NCBI GenBank assembly: GCA_024114885.1
Contig: CP099429.1
Coordinates: 992,001-1,056,000, forward strand
DNA from: Septoria linicola
Lineage: Eukaryota; Ascomycota; Dothideomycetes; Mycosphaerellales; Mycosphaerellaceae
Direction: 5' to 3'
DNA: 64,000 nt
Part shown: piece after piece, positions 45,022-55,356 of the stretch
Position numbering within the stretch: position 1 is the first letter of the stretch
How the letters are laid out: every line of letters begins with the position of its first letter
Position numbers and translations under genes: made by a program
The notes under the pieces: model-generated
Database searches by the model: none
The model's input: only the letters and a program-made list of their open reading frames with translations
What the model was told of the DNA's origin: nothing

Positions 45022-46542
45022 TCATTTCGGCCGCAAACCTCTCTTCGTCTGTCGCGCTTCACATCCCCTCAAAAGTCTGGGCTTTGAATTTGAATCGTCT
45101 GGATACATGTTGTGCCAGACTGGCTCACCGATCTTCCTTTGCCTCTTTGGCGGCCTTCCGGTACCTTCCATGTCATGTGAAGAGGTGCTGTCCATCGCAA
45201 GGGGCTCCTTCAACGCACGCTCCAGCTGAGCGGCAAAATCTTCATGTAGTGGCCCGCTGCAAATGACCTCTTTAACAGCCTTTGGCCAGATCAGGAGGGG
45301 ACTGAGCACATTTTGTGCTTTGCTAGTCCTTCGAACAGGCTGCAGTTTCTGCTCATGCAAGTTGACAGCTATGCCTCCAGTCGGCGCGACTTCGACCTCA
45401 AGTATGTTCAATGTCTTCACTGGTGGCTGAAAGCGTTTATCCAGCACTACTGCGGTGTGCTGCAGGTCGATAGTGAGCTTGTCAAGACATGCTGATCCTT
45501 GCAAGAGCTCTGCGGCATCGGCCACAATCTTCTCCAATGCAGAAACCTCTGTTGTGCCCGCAGCAGGCGGCAGAGAGACAACCAGGGTGAGACTTCGCAG
45601 GAAGCTTGCAGCTCGTCTTCCAACGGGTCCGAAAGGGGTAGCAGAATTGTCGGGCAAGACACGACTCCAGCTGCTGAAATGCCGAAAGTTTGGTGAGCCG
45701 ACCTCGTGGTGAACAGGTCCTGCACTGAGATTGAACAAGAATTGATTTCTACCATATAAGCAAGCATAGGTTTCCTGTTGGAGACGTTGGCAAGTAGAAG
45801 CGATGCTCATGTGCGAGGAACCAGTGGAAGGCAACACCTCGCGCGCATTGTCTGAGAAAGTGTTAAGGCTATGAACACCGTTTCCCGCTCCTCTGTTTGG
45901 CGAAGTGATATCCGAGGGCTCGGCCACGAACTTCTGAATCAAGACAGCTGCATGCGTGGCAGTTTTACGCGCAACCATGAAGTGGTAAGCACCTCCGCTA
46001 TGCACAAGGTAGCTGAGAATGTGCTGTATTAGTTCGCTGGGTAGCTCTGTGATCAGACATCGTCTCGTGCGTGGGGCCGTGGTCGAACCGCTGCACTGTT
46101 CGTGCAGATCCACATCAAGGTCGGTCACTTCGCCGTGTTCAAAAGCATTCAACATATTGTATAGCCCCATGCCGCTTGGCGGTGCCTTGATTTTCGGCAG
46201 AGTGCCCATACATTGACTGTGGCCAGTATGATTGATGCACTGCGGTGGGTTCTCAATGTCCAAGATCCAATGGCCGCAAATGCTCGGTCGATCCATTAGG
46301 CGAAGACGTGGTATCCATTGGTCTCCGTGATGATGAGGAGGCCGGGGAGGATACATGCCTTCTCGCCACAGAAATTGAGGACCCCACGGCGACATGCGAT
46401 GAGGCTTGTCTTTGATCCATGCGGCGACCTCTGCGCGTCTCTGTTTTGTGCCGGTCGAGCCATAGTTGCCGAAGTTGTACAAATTGATCGCAATGCGGTT
46501 GATCCAATCCGTAGATATGTTGTCGATTTCAATGCTCGTCAT
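45022..46542 (-). CDS. F-box-like protein, unknown function
   Basis: Single exon, 506 residues. An F-box-like helix (CLITELPSELIQHILSYLV) lies at about 162-180. It is followed by a region typical of fungal proteins that ask whether a residue set is large or small within leaf-like repeats, for example the STCQRLQQETYACLYGRNQF block. The N-terminal 160 residues are Trp/Pro/His-rich and unlike known domains. The C-terminus has a basic nuclear-localisation-like patch (GRPPKRQRKIGEP). F-box proteins recruit substrates to SCF ubiquitin ligases, but whether this divergent motif binds Skp1 is open. It diverges from the proline-rich gene at 47151. Confidence 0.6.
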   Translation of the reverse strand: MTSIEIDNISTDWINRIAINLYNFGNYGSTGTKQRRAEVAAWIKDKPHRMSPWGPQFLWREGMYPPRPPHHHGDQWIPRLRLMDRPSICGHWILDIENPPQCINHTGHSQCMGTLPKIKAPPSGMGLYNMLNAFEHGEVTDLDVDLHEQCSGSTTAPRTRRCLITELPSELIQHILSYLVHSGGAYHFMVARKTATHAAVLIQKFVAEPSDITSPNRGAGNGVHSLNTFSDNAREVLPSTGSSHMSIASTCQRLQQETYACLYGRNQFLFNLSAGPVHHEVGSPNFRHFSSWSRVLPDNSATPFGPVGRRAASFLRSLTLVVSLPPAAGTTEVSALEKIVADAAELLQGSACLDKLTIDLQHTAVVLDKRFQPPVKTLNILEVEVAPTGGIAVNLHEQKLQPVRRTSKAQNVLSPLLIWPKAVKEVICSGPLHEDFAAQLERALKEPLAMDSTSSHDMEGTGRPPKRQRKIGEPVWHNMYPDDSNSKPRLLRGCEARQTKRGLRPK

Positions 46543-47150
46543 TGTCGGTCGTGCTCTGTTTGGAGCGGGCTGATAATTCCTGCTTGATGCTCGGTGGCGT
46601 TCCGTTAGTGAGCAAGATATGTACGAACTGATCTTGACGAGAGCAACAAGCCTTGGTCCTGCCCATCGACCTCGATAGGAATATGTACGTGGCGCATGGA
46701 TTCACGCCTTGGCTAGGCAGAAGGCAGAAGGGCTCCGCACTTGAAGACCGCCTAACTTACCTATGGCGCGTAAGCACAAGAGCTCGCAAGCACAGTGCTA
46801 GATTTCTGCCTGTGAGTGCAAATTTGTCTCGCGATTCGGAAGTCGGGTGCTCATGCCCACCGATTGATGACTGATGATGAAGCTGAGCTGATGCTATACA
46901 CGACGAAAGTGTGGTTCGGGAGGAGATGGCCTCGCTCGAGCAGTTGTGGGGCAGCGCGATGCACACAAGGATGTTGGCGCGTCCAGACTGGCCAATATGA
47001 CGATCTTGGTGTCGGTTCCTGTCGCTCACTACTGCTAGTCGTACATAGCTGTGTCACTATATAACATCGTTATCTTTCACAGCTCGCATCTCCATGTTTG
47101 ACCCTGGCCGTTCACGTGCACCGTGAGTTGCGAGTTGGCACTGAGCAGCA
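46543..47150. other. Divergent intergenic region
   Basis: 608 bp between an F-box-like gene and a proline-rich protein gene; promoter for both. Nothing else recognised. Confidence 0.4.
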
Positions 47151-48920
47151 ATGTCTAGCAATCCGTTTCGTCGCTCCCGAGTGCCTGTAGAACCCGATCC
47201 TGCCTCAGCAAATATCTTTCATGGTGCGAGAGCTGCGGCGGATCTGGCGGCAGCATGTAAGATTGCCTGTATCTCATGCTGAACATGGCATCAGGCAGGC
47301 TGGAATTGACCAGATGCAGCAACACCTCCTGGAAAGACACAGACGAAACGAGTCGTGATTCAATCTCCACCACTTTCTCCCGGAGAGCTCTACAGCGCTC
47401 AGAATGCTGAAGGACGAATACCGTCGGTGGACACCACGGCTTCAGCGCCACAAACCCTTGGCCTGGCAGGCGTGAGCATAGAGGGCTCAGAGAGTTGTAG
47501 CGAGGGCGGAAGTGAAGGAGTACGAAGAGCAGACCCATACTTGCATGCATCAAGCAGCAAGATAGCAAATGGTGCTGGAGAATTGCCGTCTACGTACGGG
47601 AGGGAAGGAGCGGTGCGAGCACCGTACAATCCATTTGCCAGAACGCTGGCAACACAGCAGGCAGGCTCCAGCCCACTGAGCGAAGGGCTAGCGTCAGATG
47701 GACATGACCAGAATGTCAAGCCTGCACTAGATGTGGACGCTTTCAAGGATATCTTGTTGAGAGGCGCTCCGGTACCAGCTGGGCTGTCCACCACGCGATC
47801 ACAAGATATTAATGGGCACCGCGTTAATCCATCTTCCCAGTACGATTCTGCGTATGGATTACAGCCAGAATCTCCGAGAGATGCACATCATGACTACGAG
47901 TCAGCTTCGGACGAAGACGACAATGAAAGGTCAGGACTGATTGGTGTGGGCAGGTCAGATGATTTGGCACCTCCTGCTCCTCCAAAGCCCAAGGTGAAAG
48001 GGCCTCAGACAGTCTCGTTCGCCGATTTTGATCAATCTATACCACCTGGTTTCATGGCTCCTGGCCCGAAGCCCAGTTCCATACATCCTCAACATGTGAC
48101 CGGGATACTGCGGGCTGCTTCACCAAGACCGGGGAGCGATCTTAACAAACCGCTACCCCCTCCACCTCAGGGCACAACGGCAACACCACCACCTTCGGCG
48201 CCAGATAAGAACACGCCTCCACCTGAGTTGAACACGATAGAGCCGCCTACTGCAGCTGGGCCGAAGATAGTGCCGCCACCGCCTCCACCTACGAGGAAGT
48301 CTGGGACGGGGCATGGTCGAGCTCGAAGTAGTTCCAACCTCTCGAATATGACACAGGACTCTACACTATTAAGCGCAGCGGACAACGCTACTTCTGCATC
48401 TTCAAACAAGCTTGCTCCGCCACCCCCGCCAACACGAAAGTCTCAGGGAACAAGTCAGCCACCACAATCTCAAAAGCAGCAAGACACGAAACAACTCCCG
48501 CCCCCGCCGCCGCTACGACGACATCATAGCAAATCAGGAGGAGGCAGCTCGAACATCAGCCGCCAGGCATCGGACGACTCCACGACTGCACCCAGACCGA
48601 TGTCAGTAATCGCGAGTGGTGCACCCGCGCCACCGCCTCCGCCGCCCCGCCGAGCTCATGGGTCGAAACGCACGAGCCTCGACGGAGCTCCGAGCGCATT
48701 TCCACGCAGGCTCAGTGGGGAGCACTATCGTGGAACGAGCTTTGACAGCGAAAGATCTGCGTCAATCTCAAGTCTGCAGAAAGTAGCAGAGACCAGCGAG
48801 AGCAATGAGCAAGCTGTTGCCTCGCCCGGACCCGATCAATCGAGAGACATCCTAGCAGAGATGAGTGCCTTCCAGGCTGAGCTCGATGCCCTGGCACGAG
48901 CCTCTTCCAAGGACAAGTGA
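47151..48920 (+). CDS. Proline-rich cortical-type protein (AIM3-like)
   Basis: Exons 47151-47223 and 47314-48920, with intron 47224-47313 (GTGCGA...TGACCAG), give 559 residues. The protein starts MSSNPFRRSRVPVE. It has conserved short blocks (VVIQSPPLSPGE, NPFARTLA, VSFADFDQSIPPGFM, TGILRAASP) separated by disordered sequence. At least four polyproline runs follow (PPPPPPTRKSG, PPPPPTRKS, PPPPPLRRHH, PPPPPPRRAHG) that could bind SH3 or profilin-type domains. It ends with a short helix (DILAEMSAFQAELDALARA). Proteins of this layout are common in filamentous fungi and resemble yeast Aim3-type actin-patch proteins. The functional link is inference. Confidence 0.65.
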
Positions 48921-49529
48921 ACAACATTCCGTTTCGTCAGGAGCAGCAGCAGCAGCATCAGCCTGGTCACGTCAAGGCTGACAGTAGCTGGAAGCGGCAC
49001 CTCCTTCTTCATAAGAGCATCGAAAGTCGAAGCGCGAACAGCTCACACGCAATAGACTGGTCGTCGAACGGCCGGCGCAGCTCCCTGGCACTAAGCAGGT
49101 ATGCGCCTTACATATCCTTGCCCTTAGCCAAAACGACGGCATCACTTTTTGTGGCCAGCTATGAGGTTGTCTCTGGGACAATCTGTACCGTCCCCTTCGT
49201 AAGCTTGAGTGGTCTCATGCAGGGAGGCCGAGTGTGAGAGGCTCTGCACCAATCCTACCATCTTCACTCAAGGCAGCCTCATCAATTTTCAGCGAGCAGC
49301 ACTATGGCGCCCAGTGAGAAAGACATCGCTTGCACAGGATCCTTACGATGTTGTGGCCTGGTATGCGACAGACTTCGCCAGATGCGATAAGAACGGGCAT
49401 AGGCCATGAGTTCTCCATAAATGCAAATGTGCCGAGAAACATCTCAATAGCCGCACAGAGTGCCGAAGCGCACAGCGAGAGCCAACATATAGAAATATAT
49501 CGCATCACGAGGCAGGCAATACATCCTCC
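48921..49529. other. Convergent intergenic region with short CAG run
   Basis: About 0.6 kb between stop codons. A small (AGC)n microsatellite lies at 48942-48957 in the 3' UTR of the proline-rich gene. Nothing else seen. Confidence 0.45.
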
Positions 49530-50090
49530 TCACTCTCTATGCCCATCACACATGCCATCACAAACCTCCACCCCATCCTCTCCCTTCTTCCAACTTCCCC
49601 TCCCACTCTCATCCCGTTTCCCTCTCGCAACATGCCTCACATACTCCCCACCATCCCCTCTCCTCCTCCTCCAATTCATCTCCGTATTACTCACCCTCAT
49701 CCTCCAACTCCCCTCATAAAACATCTTAGACTCCTCCTGCGTCCGGAACCGCAGCACATCATAATCGCTATCCCTCGTCATCGCCGCATCTCTCTCCCTC
49801 GTCGTGAGTGTGTCCTTTAATATCACGAGCTTCACTCCTAAGTTCTCTAATCGAGGGAGATGTAAGGCAGCTTCCCAGTCGGTCATGTAGATTGATATGC
49901 GCGAGCGAGAGATGGGAAGGGAGGTGAGGTACGTGAGAGCGAGGGTGTCGATGCCGGAGACGGGGCCGATGATGAAGGTGTGGTTGGAGGCTATAGCGGA
50001 GTCGATGAGGGGTTGGTAGTAGGTTGTGAAGTAGGAGAGATCTACGTCTAGAGGGCCGGAGATGAAGGCTGTTTTGGGGGAGGAAGACAT
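49530..50090 (-). CDS. SLOG/LOG-like nucleotide-binding-fold protein, unknown function
   Basis: Single exon, 186 residues. The first ~110 residues look like a Rossmann-type SLOG domain: TAFISGPLDVDLSYF, a helix with YYQPLIDSAIASNHTFIIGP, then GIDTLALTYLTSL and a YMTDWEAALHLP segment. The pattern (strand, glycine turn, helix, strand, GP.SGID) recalls bacterial proteins that bind nucleotides or nucleotide-like signals. Then comes a conserved-looking YDVLRFRTQEESKMFYEG block and a very basic, Gly/Arg-rich tail. The coding strand is almost pure purine over the last ~60 codons, unlike neighbouring genes. No function is known to me for fungal members. Confidence 0.6.
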   Translation of the reverse strand: MSSSPKTAFISGPLDVDLSYFTTYYQPLIDSAIASNHTFIIGPVSGIDTLALTYLTSLPISRSRISIYMTDWEAALHLPRLENLGVKLVILKDTLTTRERDAAMTRDSDYDVLRFRTQEESKMFYEGSWRMRVSNTEMNWRRRRGDGGEYVRHVARGKRDESGRGSWKKGEDGVEVCDGMCDGHRE

Positions 50091-50599
50091 GCTGCTGAAA
50101 CGGGTGTGGTATGCTGCTTGTGATCAGAGAGCGTCAGTGCACACAGGAGTGCATTGCTCAGTGTTACAATACAGCATTACGGAGAGAGGCTGCAGCCTGC
50201 CTGCTACAGGTTGGTAGGCTGCAGATGAGAGAGTCCACAGCTTAAAGGATCGCGGGTGAGGGTTCAAGACTTGGCAACAACCACGGACTCGATTTGGTAC
50301 GCGCTACTATTTTCAAGGTACTCGATGTGACGTCCCGCGATGAACCCAGTCGCTAGAGATCTCGACACACTGCCATACTAGTATCATCTCTCATGAATTG
50401 CTGATGCTTATCAAAACAGCCTCACTATGCTCAAACGCTACAAAGTGCCACTCCCAATCTATGCCGATACGACCACCCCAAACGCTGAATGTCAAGATCG
50501 TGTCCTGTCCTCCATGGGCCCCTCCATACAACAATTTAGCATCAATCTCCCAGCTTGCGTGACCTTCGTTAATGCGTAATTCAAGTGCCGTTCTTGATA
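50091..50599. other. Intergenic, nothing convincing
   Basis: Between two minus-strand genes. It holds the promoter of the SLOG-like gene and the 3' UTR of the phosphatase gene. Confidence 0.4.
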
Positions 50600-51661
50600 C
50601 TACCCTTGTGCGCCGGCAACTGTGTCGTGACCATTTGTCTGGTGCCGAGCGAGATATTGCTCGCGTAGGACCTCGTACAGGAACATAAATTGCGATTCGC
50701 CTTGGACCATCATCATGCGCTGCTGACGGAGCTTGTCAACTGTGTCTGCGATCGGATCATCCTCAGGCGACAAGTTGTCCAGTTGACCAGTCAGTAGTAG
50801 GCTGAGGAGATAGTCCAGAGCGATGAAGGTACCCGAGCGGCCGACTCCAGCCGAGCAGTGGACGATTCGAGGGTTGTCTTGATCAGTCCGAGCGAGGTCT
50901 CCGGCAAAGGAAGATCCATTTGTTGTTGCTGATGTGTCGGATGATGGCTTTCGATTGAGCTGCGCAGAGAGTCTTACCAGCTCGACCAACGCTTTGCGAT
51001 CGTCACCTTCGGGTACCAGAAAATCTGGCCAGCCGGAGAATAGCAGATGCTGCATCTCAATCTCACGAGGTTTTCCGTTGTCTGCCGTAGTCTTGACTTT
51101 CAGCTCCCTGATCTCGCTCCTCGACTTCTGGTCGTGTTTCACACCAACAAGCTCCACCTCTCCCTCGAATCCATCGTCGTACTGCTCGTCAAGAGGTATA
51201 GTGAGCGGACTCTGGTCGGCGCTGAGCGGGTAATATTGAAAGCACTTTTCTCGTCCTGCCTCGTGTGTCTGCGTGAGCATGACCACCACCGCGGGACTCT
51301 TCAACTCCGAAGCTACCATACGGTAGAAGTGGTTAACGTTGGTGTCCTTGGGGCCTTGCGTTGCAATGTAGCGCCTCTTGCCCAGCTGAATCGGCGAGGC
51401 ATTGATGTAGTCTGACACGCCCTCAGCCACTCTCAGCTTGATTCTGTTCTGGGCGAATGGCTCCACATTCAAGTAGCGATTGCGCTCTTTAACAGCATCG
51501 TCGGTCAGACGAGCGAACCGCGAAGGCGGATCATTGGGATTGAGCGGATGCTGTGTGCCCTGAAGCAGGCGATTTCGTTGCTGCCATTCGAGATCGACAA
51601 ATTTGTTGTGTAGCTCAGCTCGGGACTGTTTGAGGAACGCCGGCAAAGTGTGCGTCGCCAT
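50600..51661 (-). CDS. Classical protein tyrosine phosphatase
   Basis: Single exon, 353 residues from ATG 51661; an in-frame GTG further upstream is not used. The classical PTP motifs appear in order: ERNRYLNVEP (substrate-recognition loop, usually KNRY), DYINAS, YIATQGP, the WPD loop at 211-213, and the catalytic signature IVHCSAGVGRSGTFIALD with Cys269 and Arg275. The Q-loop is VQGESQFMFLYEVL near the end. All catalytic residues are present, so activity is expected. It resembles the small fungal PTPs of the yeast Ptp1/fission yeast Pyp type that dephosphorylate MAP kinases or other phosphotyrosine proteins, but lacks a long regulatory N-terminus. The Ser/Asn-rich insert at 239-254 is fungal-specific. 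Confidence 0.92.
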   Translation of the reverse strand: MATHTLPAFLKQSRAELHNKFVDLEWQQRNRLLQGTQHPLNPNDPPSRFARLTDDAVKERNRYLNVEPFAQNRIKLRVAEGVSDYINASPIQLGKRRYIATQGPKDTNVNHFYRMVASELKSPAVVVMLTQTHEAGREKCFQYYPLSADQSPLTIPLDEQYDDGFEGEVELVGVKHDQKSRSEIRELKVKTTADNGKPREIEMQHLLFSGWPDFLVPEGDDRKALVELVRLSAQLNRKPSSDTSATTNGSSFAGDLARTDQDNPRIVHCSAGVGRSGTFIALDYLLSLLLTGQLDNLSPEDDPIADTVDKLRQQRMMMVQGESQFMFLYEVLREQYLARHQTNGHDTVAGAQG

Positions 51662-52693
51662 GTGGTGTTTGAGGGCGCGTGGGTGGTAGTGGGGTTGGAA
51701 TCGGATAGTTGCAGTCGAGTCGCACGAGCATGCGGCAGCTGGAGAGGTCCAGATGCTCTTGCTGATTCTGCTGGATGTGATACTGAATGATGATGACACA
51801 AGAACGGAAATACGCTTCGAAGCCGTAATGCACGTATGTGATGATCTGGCGGAGTGGGTTGATTGCTGGAGTCTGGTCTGCTGCTTTATTCTGGCGGGTT
51901 AACTCTGGACTACTGTCGTCGATGATGATGACGACGAATGTGGACGACTGGCACGATTGATTTCTGAGCAAGTGAGGACAAGGGAAGAAGGAAGCTCAAG
52001 AGAAAAGTACCACTAACACTATCGATCTTCTAGAAGGCAAAGTGAATGAATGGGAATTGCGACATCGTGGTCGAGTGAACGAATGGTCAACTTTCCGCCT
52101 AATCGTCCAGGTCGAACATCTGTGACCCAATCATGGACGCGCATCTGCCAATCTGAAACGCAGCTCTGCCAAACTCTAGCGCCCAAGTGGCCCCTCGATA
52201 TGCGCCTCCCAAACGCAGACACGTGACGGCCATGTATCATCCATGACAAGTCTATTCTCGGACTGCTCTGTGCAGCGTGCTCTGCTTTCTGCCGAACGTC
52301 AACCTTGAGTCTGATCGCGGCAACCAACTTGCATAGTGTTCTCCTACTGTGCAGGTTGATCTCCGTCACTTCTCCGAGGAGCGCCGACGCAGAGAGTGAC
52401 CGTACTGTTCACAGCTGCAGAAGAGTGGCGTGAACGGCACAGCTGAGTAATCGTTCGTGCTATTGTTGCGTCTTCTACCACCACAATCCATTATTTCTCC
52501 AATCACGCAAGGGAGTTCCAGGTTGAGACCGAACTCCCGGCATACCTCTGTCACAAGTTATTGCTACAGTTACACCACGCATCCATCAATCTACCTCAGG
52601 CTGAATCACGGAACGCAGGCCACCTGCTTGTGAGGCATGATTGCATTCCGTTCGTAAGCCATATCCGAGCGACGAGAATAGAGCTTTGCCACC
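51662..52693. other. Divergent intergenic region, about 1 kb
   Basis: Upstream of the phosphatase and of the MRX7-like gene. Long minus-strand frames here have no conserved look. A long 5' UTR for the phosphatase is possible. Confidence 0.4.
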
Positions 52694-53206
52694 ATGGCAC
52701 CGTGGCTACGAGTTCTCGAAGCCTACGCCGTCCAAGCTCTGCTGCGTACGCCGGCTTTCCATCGCGGCGTTGAGAAAGTCGCAAAGCAGGTCCACCGGAT
52801 ACGACATGGCCTGCCATACGAAGAGCCCGGTGGCACCAATCTATCAGATCCGTCCAAGCCTGGCTTCGGCAAGCACTTTATGGATGAGCTGAGAGGACAG
52901 ATTGGTCAGGCGGAACGAGAAGAGCTGGACGGGGCGATGAGGACAAAAGGCGTCAAGGATGACAGTGTGAACGTGAGAGGCGCAGTGGGCGACGCTGATG
53001 CAGAGCGGGCAGATCAAGTGTGGCAGAACATGCGCCAGAAAGCAGCACAGACACCGAAGAAGAGCACGATCGAGGATGAGATTGACGCCGACTCTGCGTG
53101 GCGAGACACACAGAGCAGATTGAACGAGCAGCCAAAAGCCGGTTTCATGAGTGCATATATCGATGCTATGAAGGAGCAAGTCCGAAATGGCAAGCCACCG
53201 AGATGA
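52694..53206 (+). CDS. MRX7: MIOREX component 7 (Mrx7)-like mitochondrial protein
   Basis: Single exon, 170 residues, with a Kozak-like ACC ATG G start. The first ~40 residues (LRVLEAYAVQALLRTPAFHRG, then VEKVAKQVHRIRHG) match the short conserved core of Mrx7-type proteins, which associate with yeast mitochondrial ribosomes and expressosomes. The remainder is hydrophilic, with a helical charged middle (DELRGQIGQAEREELDG) and a C-terminal block (KAGFMSAYIDAMKEQVRN). There is no classic cleavable presequence, but the amphipathic start could act as one. The family call rests on one short motif, so function is tentative. Confidence 0.6.
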   Translation: MAPWLRVLEAYAVQALLRTPAFHRGVEKVAKQVHRIRHGLPYEEPGGTNLSDPSKPGFGKHFMDELRGQIGQAEREELDGAMRTKGVKDDSVNVRGAVGDADAERADQVWQNMRQKAAQTPKKSTIEDEIDADSAWRDTQSRLNEQPKAGFMSAYIDAMKEQVRNGKPPR

Positions 53207-53381
53207 ACGCCACCACAGATTGTGTGACCATCGCATCACAATTTCTACGAGGTTCGGGACATTATTACATGTCAGACGCTTCCTGCTTCATGCGGAGATT
53301 GCACTACATTGTCCACATACACTGCTCATGGAAGCAATACGTCCAGCCGAGAATGAACGCATCTGAGCAAGACAGATTGGC

Positions 53382-54632
53382 TCAATGCTCGGCCTCACTT
53401 CCAACCTTCAGATCCACATCCGTGTTATGCGGCCCCTGGAGAGGCGTCGCAGCTGGACTTCCCTTCTCGCTCCGCCACGGATCCTCACGAGCCTGATACA
53501 TGACAGCCTTCTCGATTGCCTCCGCCATCGTCCTATTCTGGCATCCAGAAAACCCAAAATCATTACTCTGCGGCCCTATCACAACCTCGACCTGCTCCAA
53601 CGACTTTCCGAACTGCAGAACCCTGGTCAAGGACTTGGCCATACACTTTCCCAGAGAGAGTTGAACACGCCTGATACCAGTCAAAAGACTTGCCGTCTCC
53701 TGATATCTTTCCTGTAAGGAGAAGCCGTACGTTCCAAAGCCATAGGCCCCGAGACAGAAGCCTGGGTCGTGGGCGTATACGTGGACCGAGTGCAGAGCTT
53801 TGATCTGCTTTGATGTGAGGGCTAGACGGAGAAAAGCATCGAGGATACCAGGCTTTTCGAAGCTGAAGGTATTTTCGGATAGCAGGATTGGCCAGGCTTC
53901 GCGGTGGATCGAGCGACATGTGCGGAGGAGTGCCACTGGTAGTCCGTTTTTGGACCTGGACGAAGATGGTTCCAACTCGAACGTGCTGGATGGAGTGTCC
54001 AGACAAGCTTTATGCCGTTCCAGATAAGGAGTAATGGGCAGGACCTCCTCTCCTTTTCCCCCGCGTCTCTCGACCTTGCTAGCTGCATAGGTAGCACCAT
54101 CGCTGTCCGGCACACAACACACACGACACGCCAAACCTTTGAACGGCTGGGCCTCCTCCGGAAAAGCCGCCAAGGTTAACAGCTCTTGTTGAGTCAAGTT
54201 ACTGCTCCCAAAAGATGCGCAGAATCTAGGATCGCGATATGGTGTCATACCAAAAGCTAAGCAGCCATCCTCGTTGGTGAAGTTGTGCCAGTAGATGTGG
54301 ATGTTCCTCCCACCGAGAGCATGGCGGTAGATTCGATTACGGAGCTCGGCGGGAAGCGTGAAGAGGAGGCAGGATGTTGTGTTGTGGGTGGTTCTGTAGT
54401 GGAAGCTTGTGTTCAGCAGGGCAAGTCTTCTGAAAAGGATAGCATGTAGGACACACCTTGCCTCTCGCTCCGTCTCAGGTTTCACAGAATCTAGTGTCTC
54501 TGCACGCTGTTGTCTTTCTTGACGACGTTTTGCCAACAGTCGCTTTGCATATTCTCTCGCTTCATCTGTAATCGTCGTATCCTCGCCTTCATGATCACTA
54601 AAGATCTGTCTTAGTGTTGCTGCGTCCATCAT
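53382..54632 (-). CDS. DUF7730/F-box-like fungal protein
   Basis: Single exon, 416 residues. The key motif LLFTLPAELRNRIYRHALGG at about 88-107 is typical of the large fungal DUF7730/2EXR-type group, where it starts an F-box-like fold. A second family block is LPVALLRTCRSIHREAWPIL, followed by SENTFSFEKPGILDAFL. The N-terminal ~60 residues are a charged helix. Such genes are abundant and fast evolving in ascomycetes and have no assigned biochemical role. It converges with the MRX7-like gene, with 175 bp between stops. Confidence 0.7.
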   Translation of the reverse strand: MMDAATLRQIFSDHEGEDTTITDEAREYAKRLLAKRRQERQQRAETLDSVKPETEREARCVLHAILFRRLALLNTSFHYRTTHNTTSCLLFTLPAELRNRIYRHALGGRNIHIYWHNFTNEDGCLAFGMTPYRDPRFCASFGSSNLTQQELLTLAAFPEEAQPFKGLACRVCCVPDSDGATYAASKVERRGGKGEEVLPITPYLERHKACLDTPSSTFELEPSSSRSKNGLPVALLRTCRSIHREAWPILLSENTFSFEKPGILDAFLRLALTSKQIKALHSVHVYAHDPGFCLGAYGFGTYGFSLQERYQETASLLTGIRRVQLSLGKCMAKSLTRVLQFGKSLEQVEVVIGPQSNDFGFSGCQNRTMAEAIEKAVMYQAREDPWRSEKGSPAATPLQGPHNTDVDLKVGSEAEH

Positions 54633-55356
54633 GCACGCGTTTCGCTCAAGTCGAGATGAGGCGAGGAACCCAACTGACAGTGCTTCTTGTCAGCACTATA
54701 CATATATCGATCGAATACCTGCAGGTAAGATCTCCTGATAGCTGATAGCTTGACCAACAACATGCCAAGGATAGCGCTGCTTCAACCGCCGTATCGTGGC
54801 TGATCCTGGTGAGGTCACGTCAAGAGCCTTGCAGTGCGGGAGGAGCCTCATGCCAATCAAGTCTTTCTCTCTCGATAGCCTCTGGTTACAGGCACATTCA
54901 CGGTCTGCATGATCCCACACGTCAACGTGCACCTGTCAGGCGCGGGAGGTCTGTAATTGTCCGGGGCAGTATGCTTGAAGTCGGACTCAGCAATGCGTTC
55001 AGGGCCGCGCTTTGCAATTGACGATGTGCAAATCATGAGTTTCGTTGTCGGAAAGGGATACACAGAAGCGAAGTCGAAGTGTCATGCGGACATAGTAACG
55101 TGTAATAGGGCTGAATCGGCAGCTTCACGTTACGGAGCCGCATAGGTCGAACACTCTGCTCTACCACTCATAGAAGCCGCGTCTCTGCACGTATATCATT
55201 AAGTCGTTCATTCCTGCTCTATGGAGGATTAATAGGTGGTCTGCGCCTTCCGCTTGCACGCACCTCAAAACTTGCTCAGCAACACAGATATGCACACAGT
55301 CCTTTCTTCTGCCTTGCTAGCATTCCCTTAGACTCGATCTTCCGAAACCCTCCCAT
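54633..55356. other. Intergenic, nothing convincing
   Basis: About 0.7 kb. A D-arm-like word (GAGTGGTAGAGCAG) occurs on the minus strand near 55165, but no complete tRNA can be drawn. Confidence 0.4.

Noticed and set aside
55120..55190. tRNA-like D-arm word on the minus strand
   Set aside because: The GAGTGGTAGAGCAG stretch is not followed by a T-arm B-box, and no acceptor stem can be paired.
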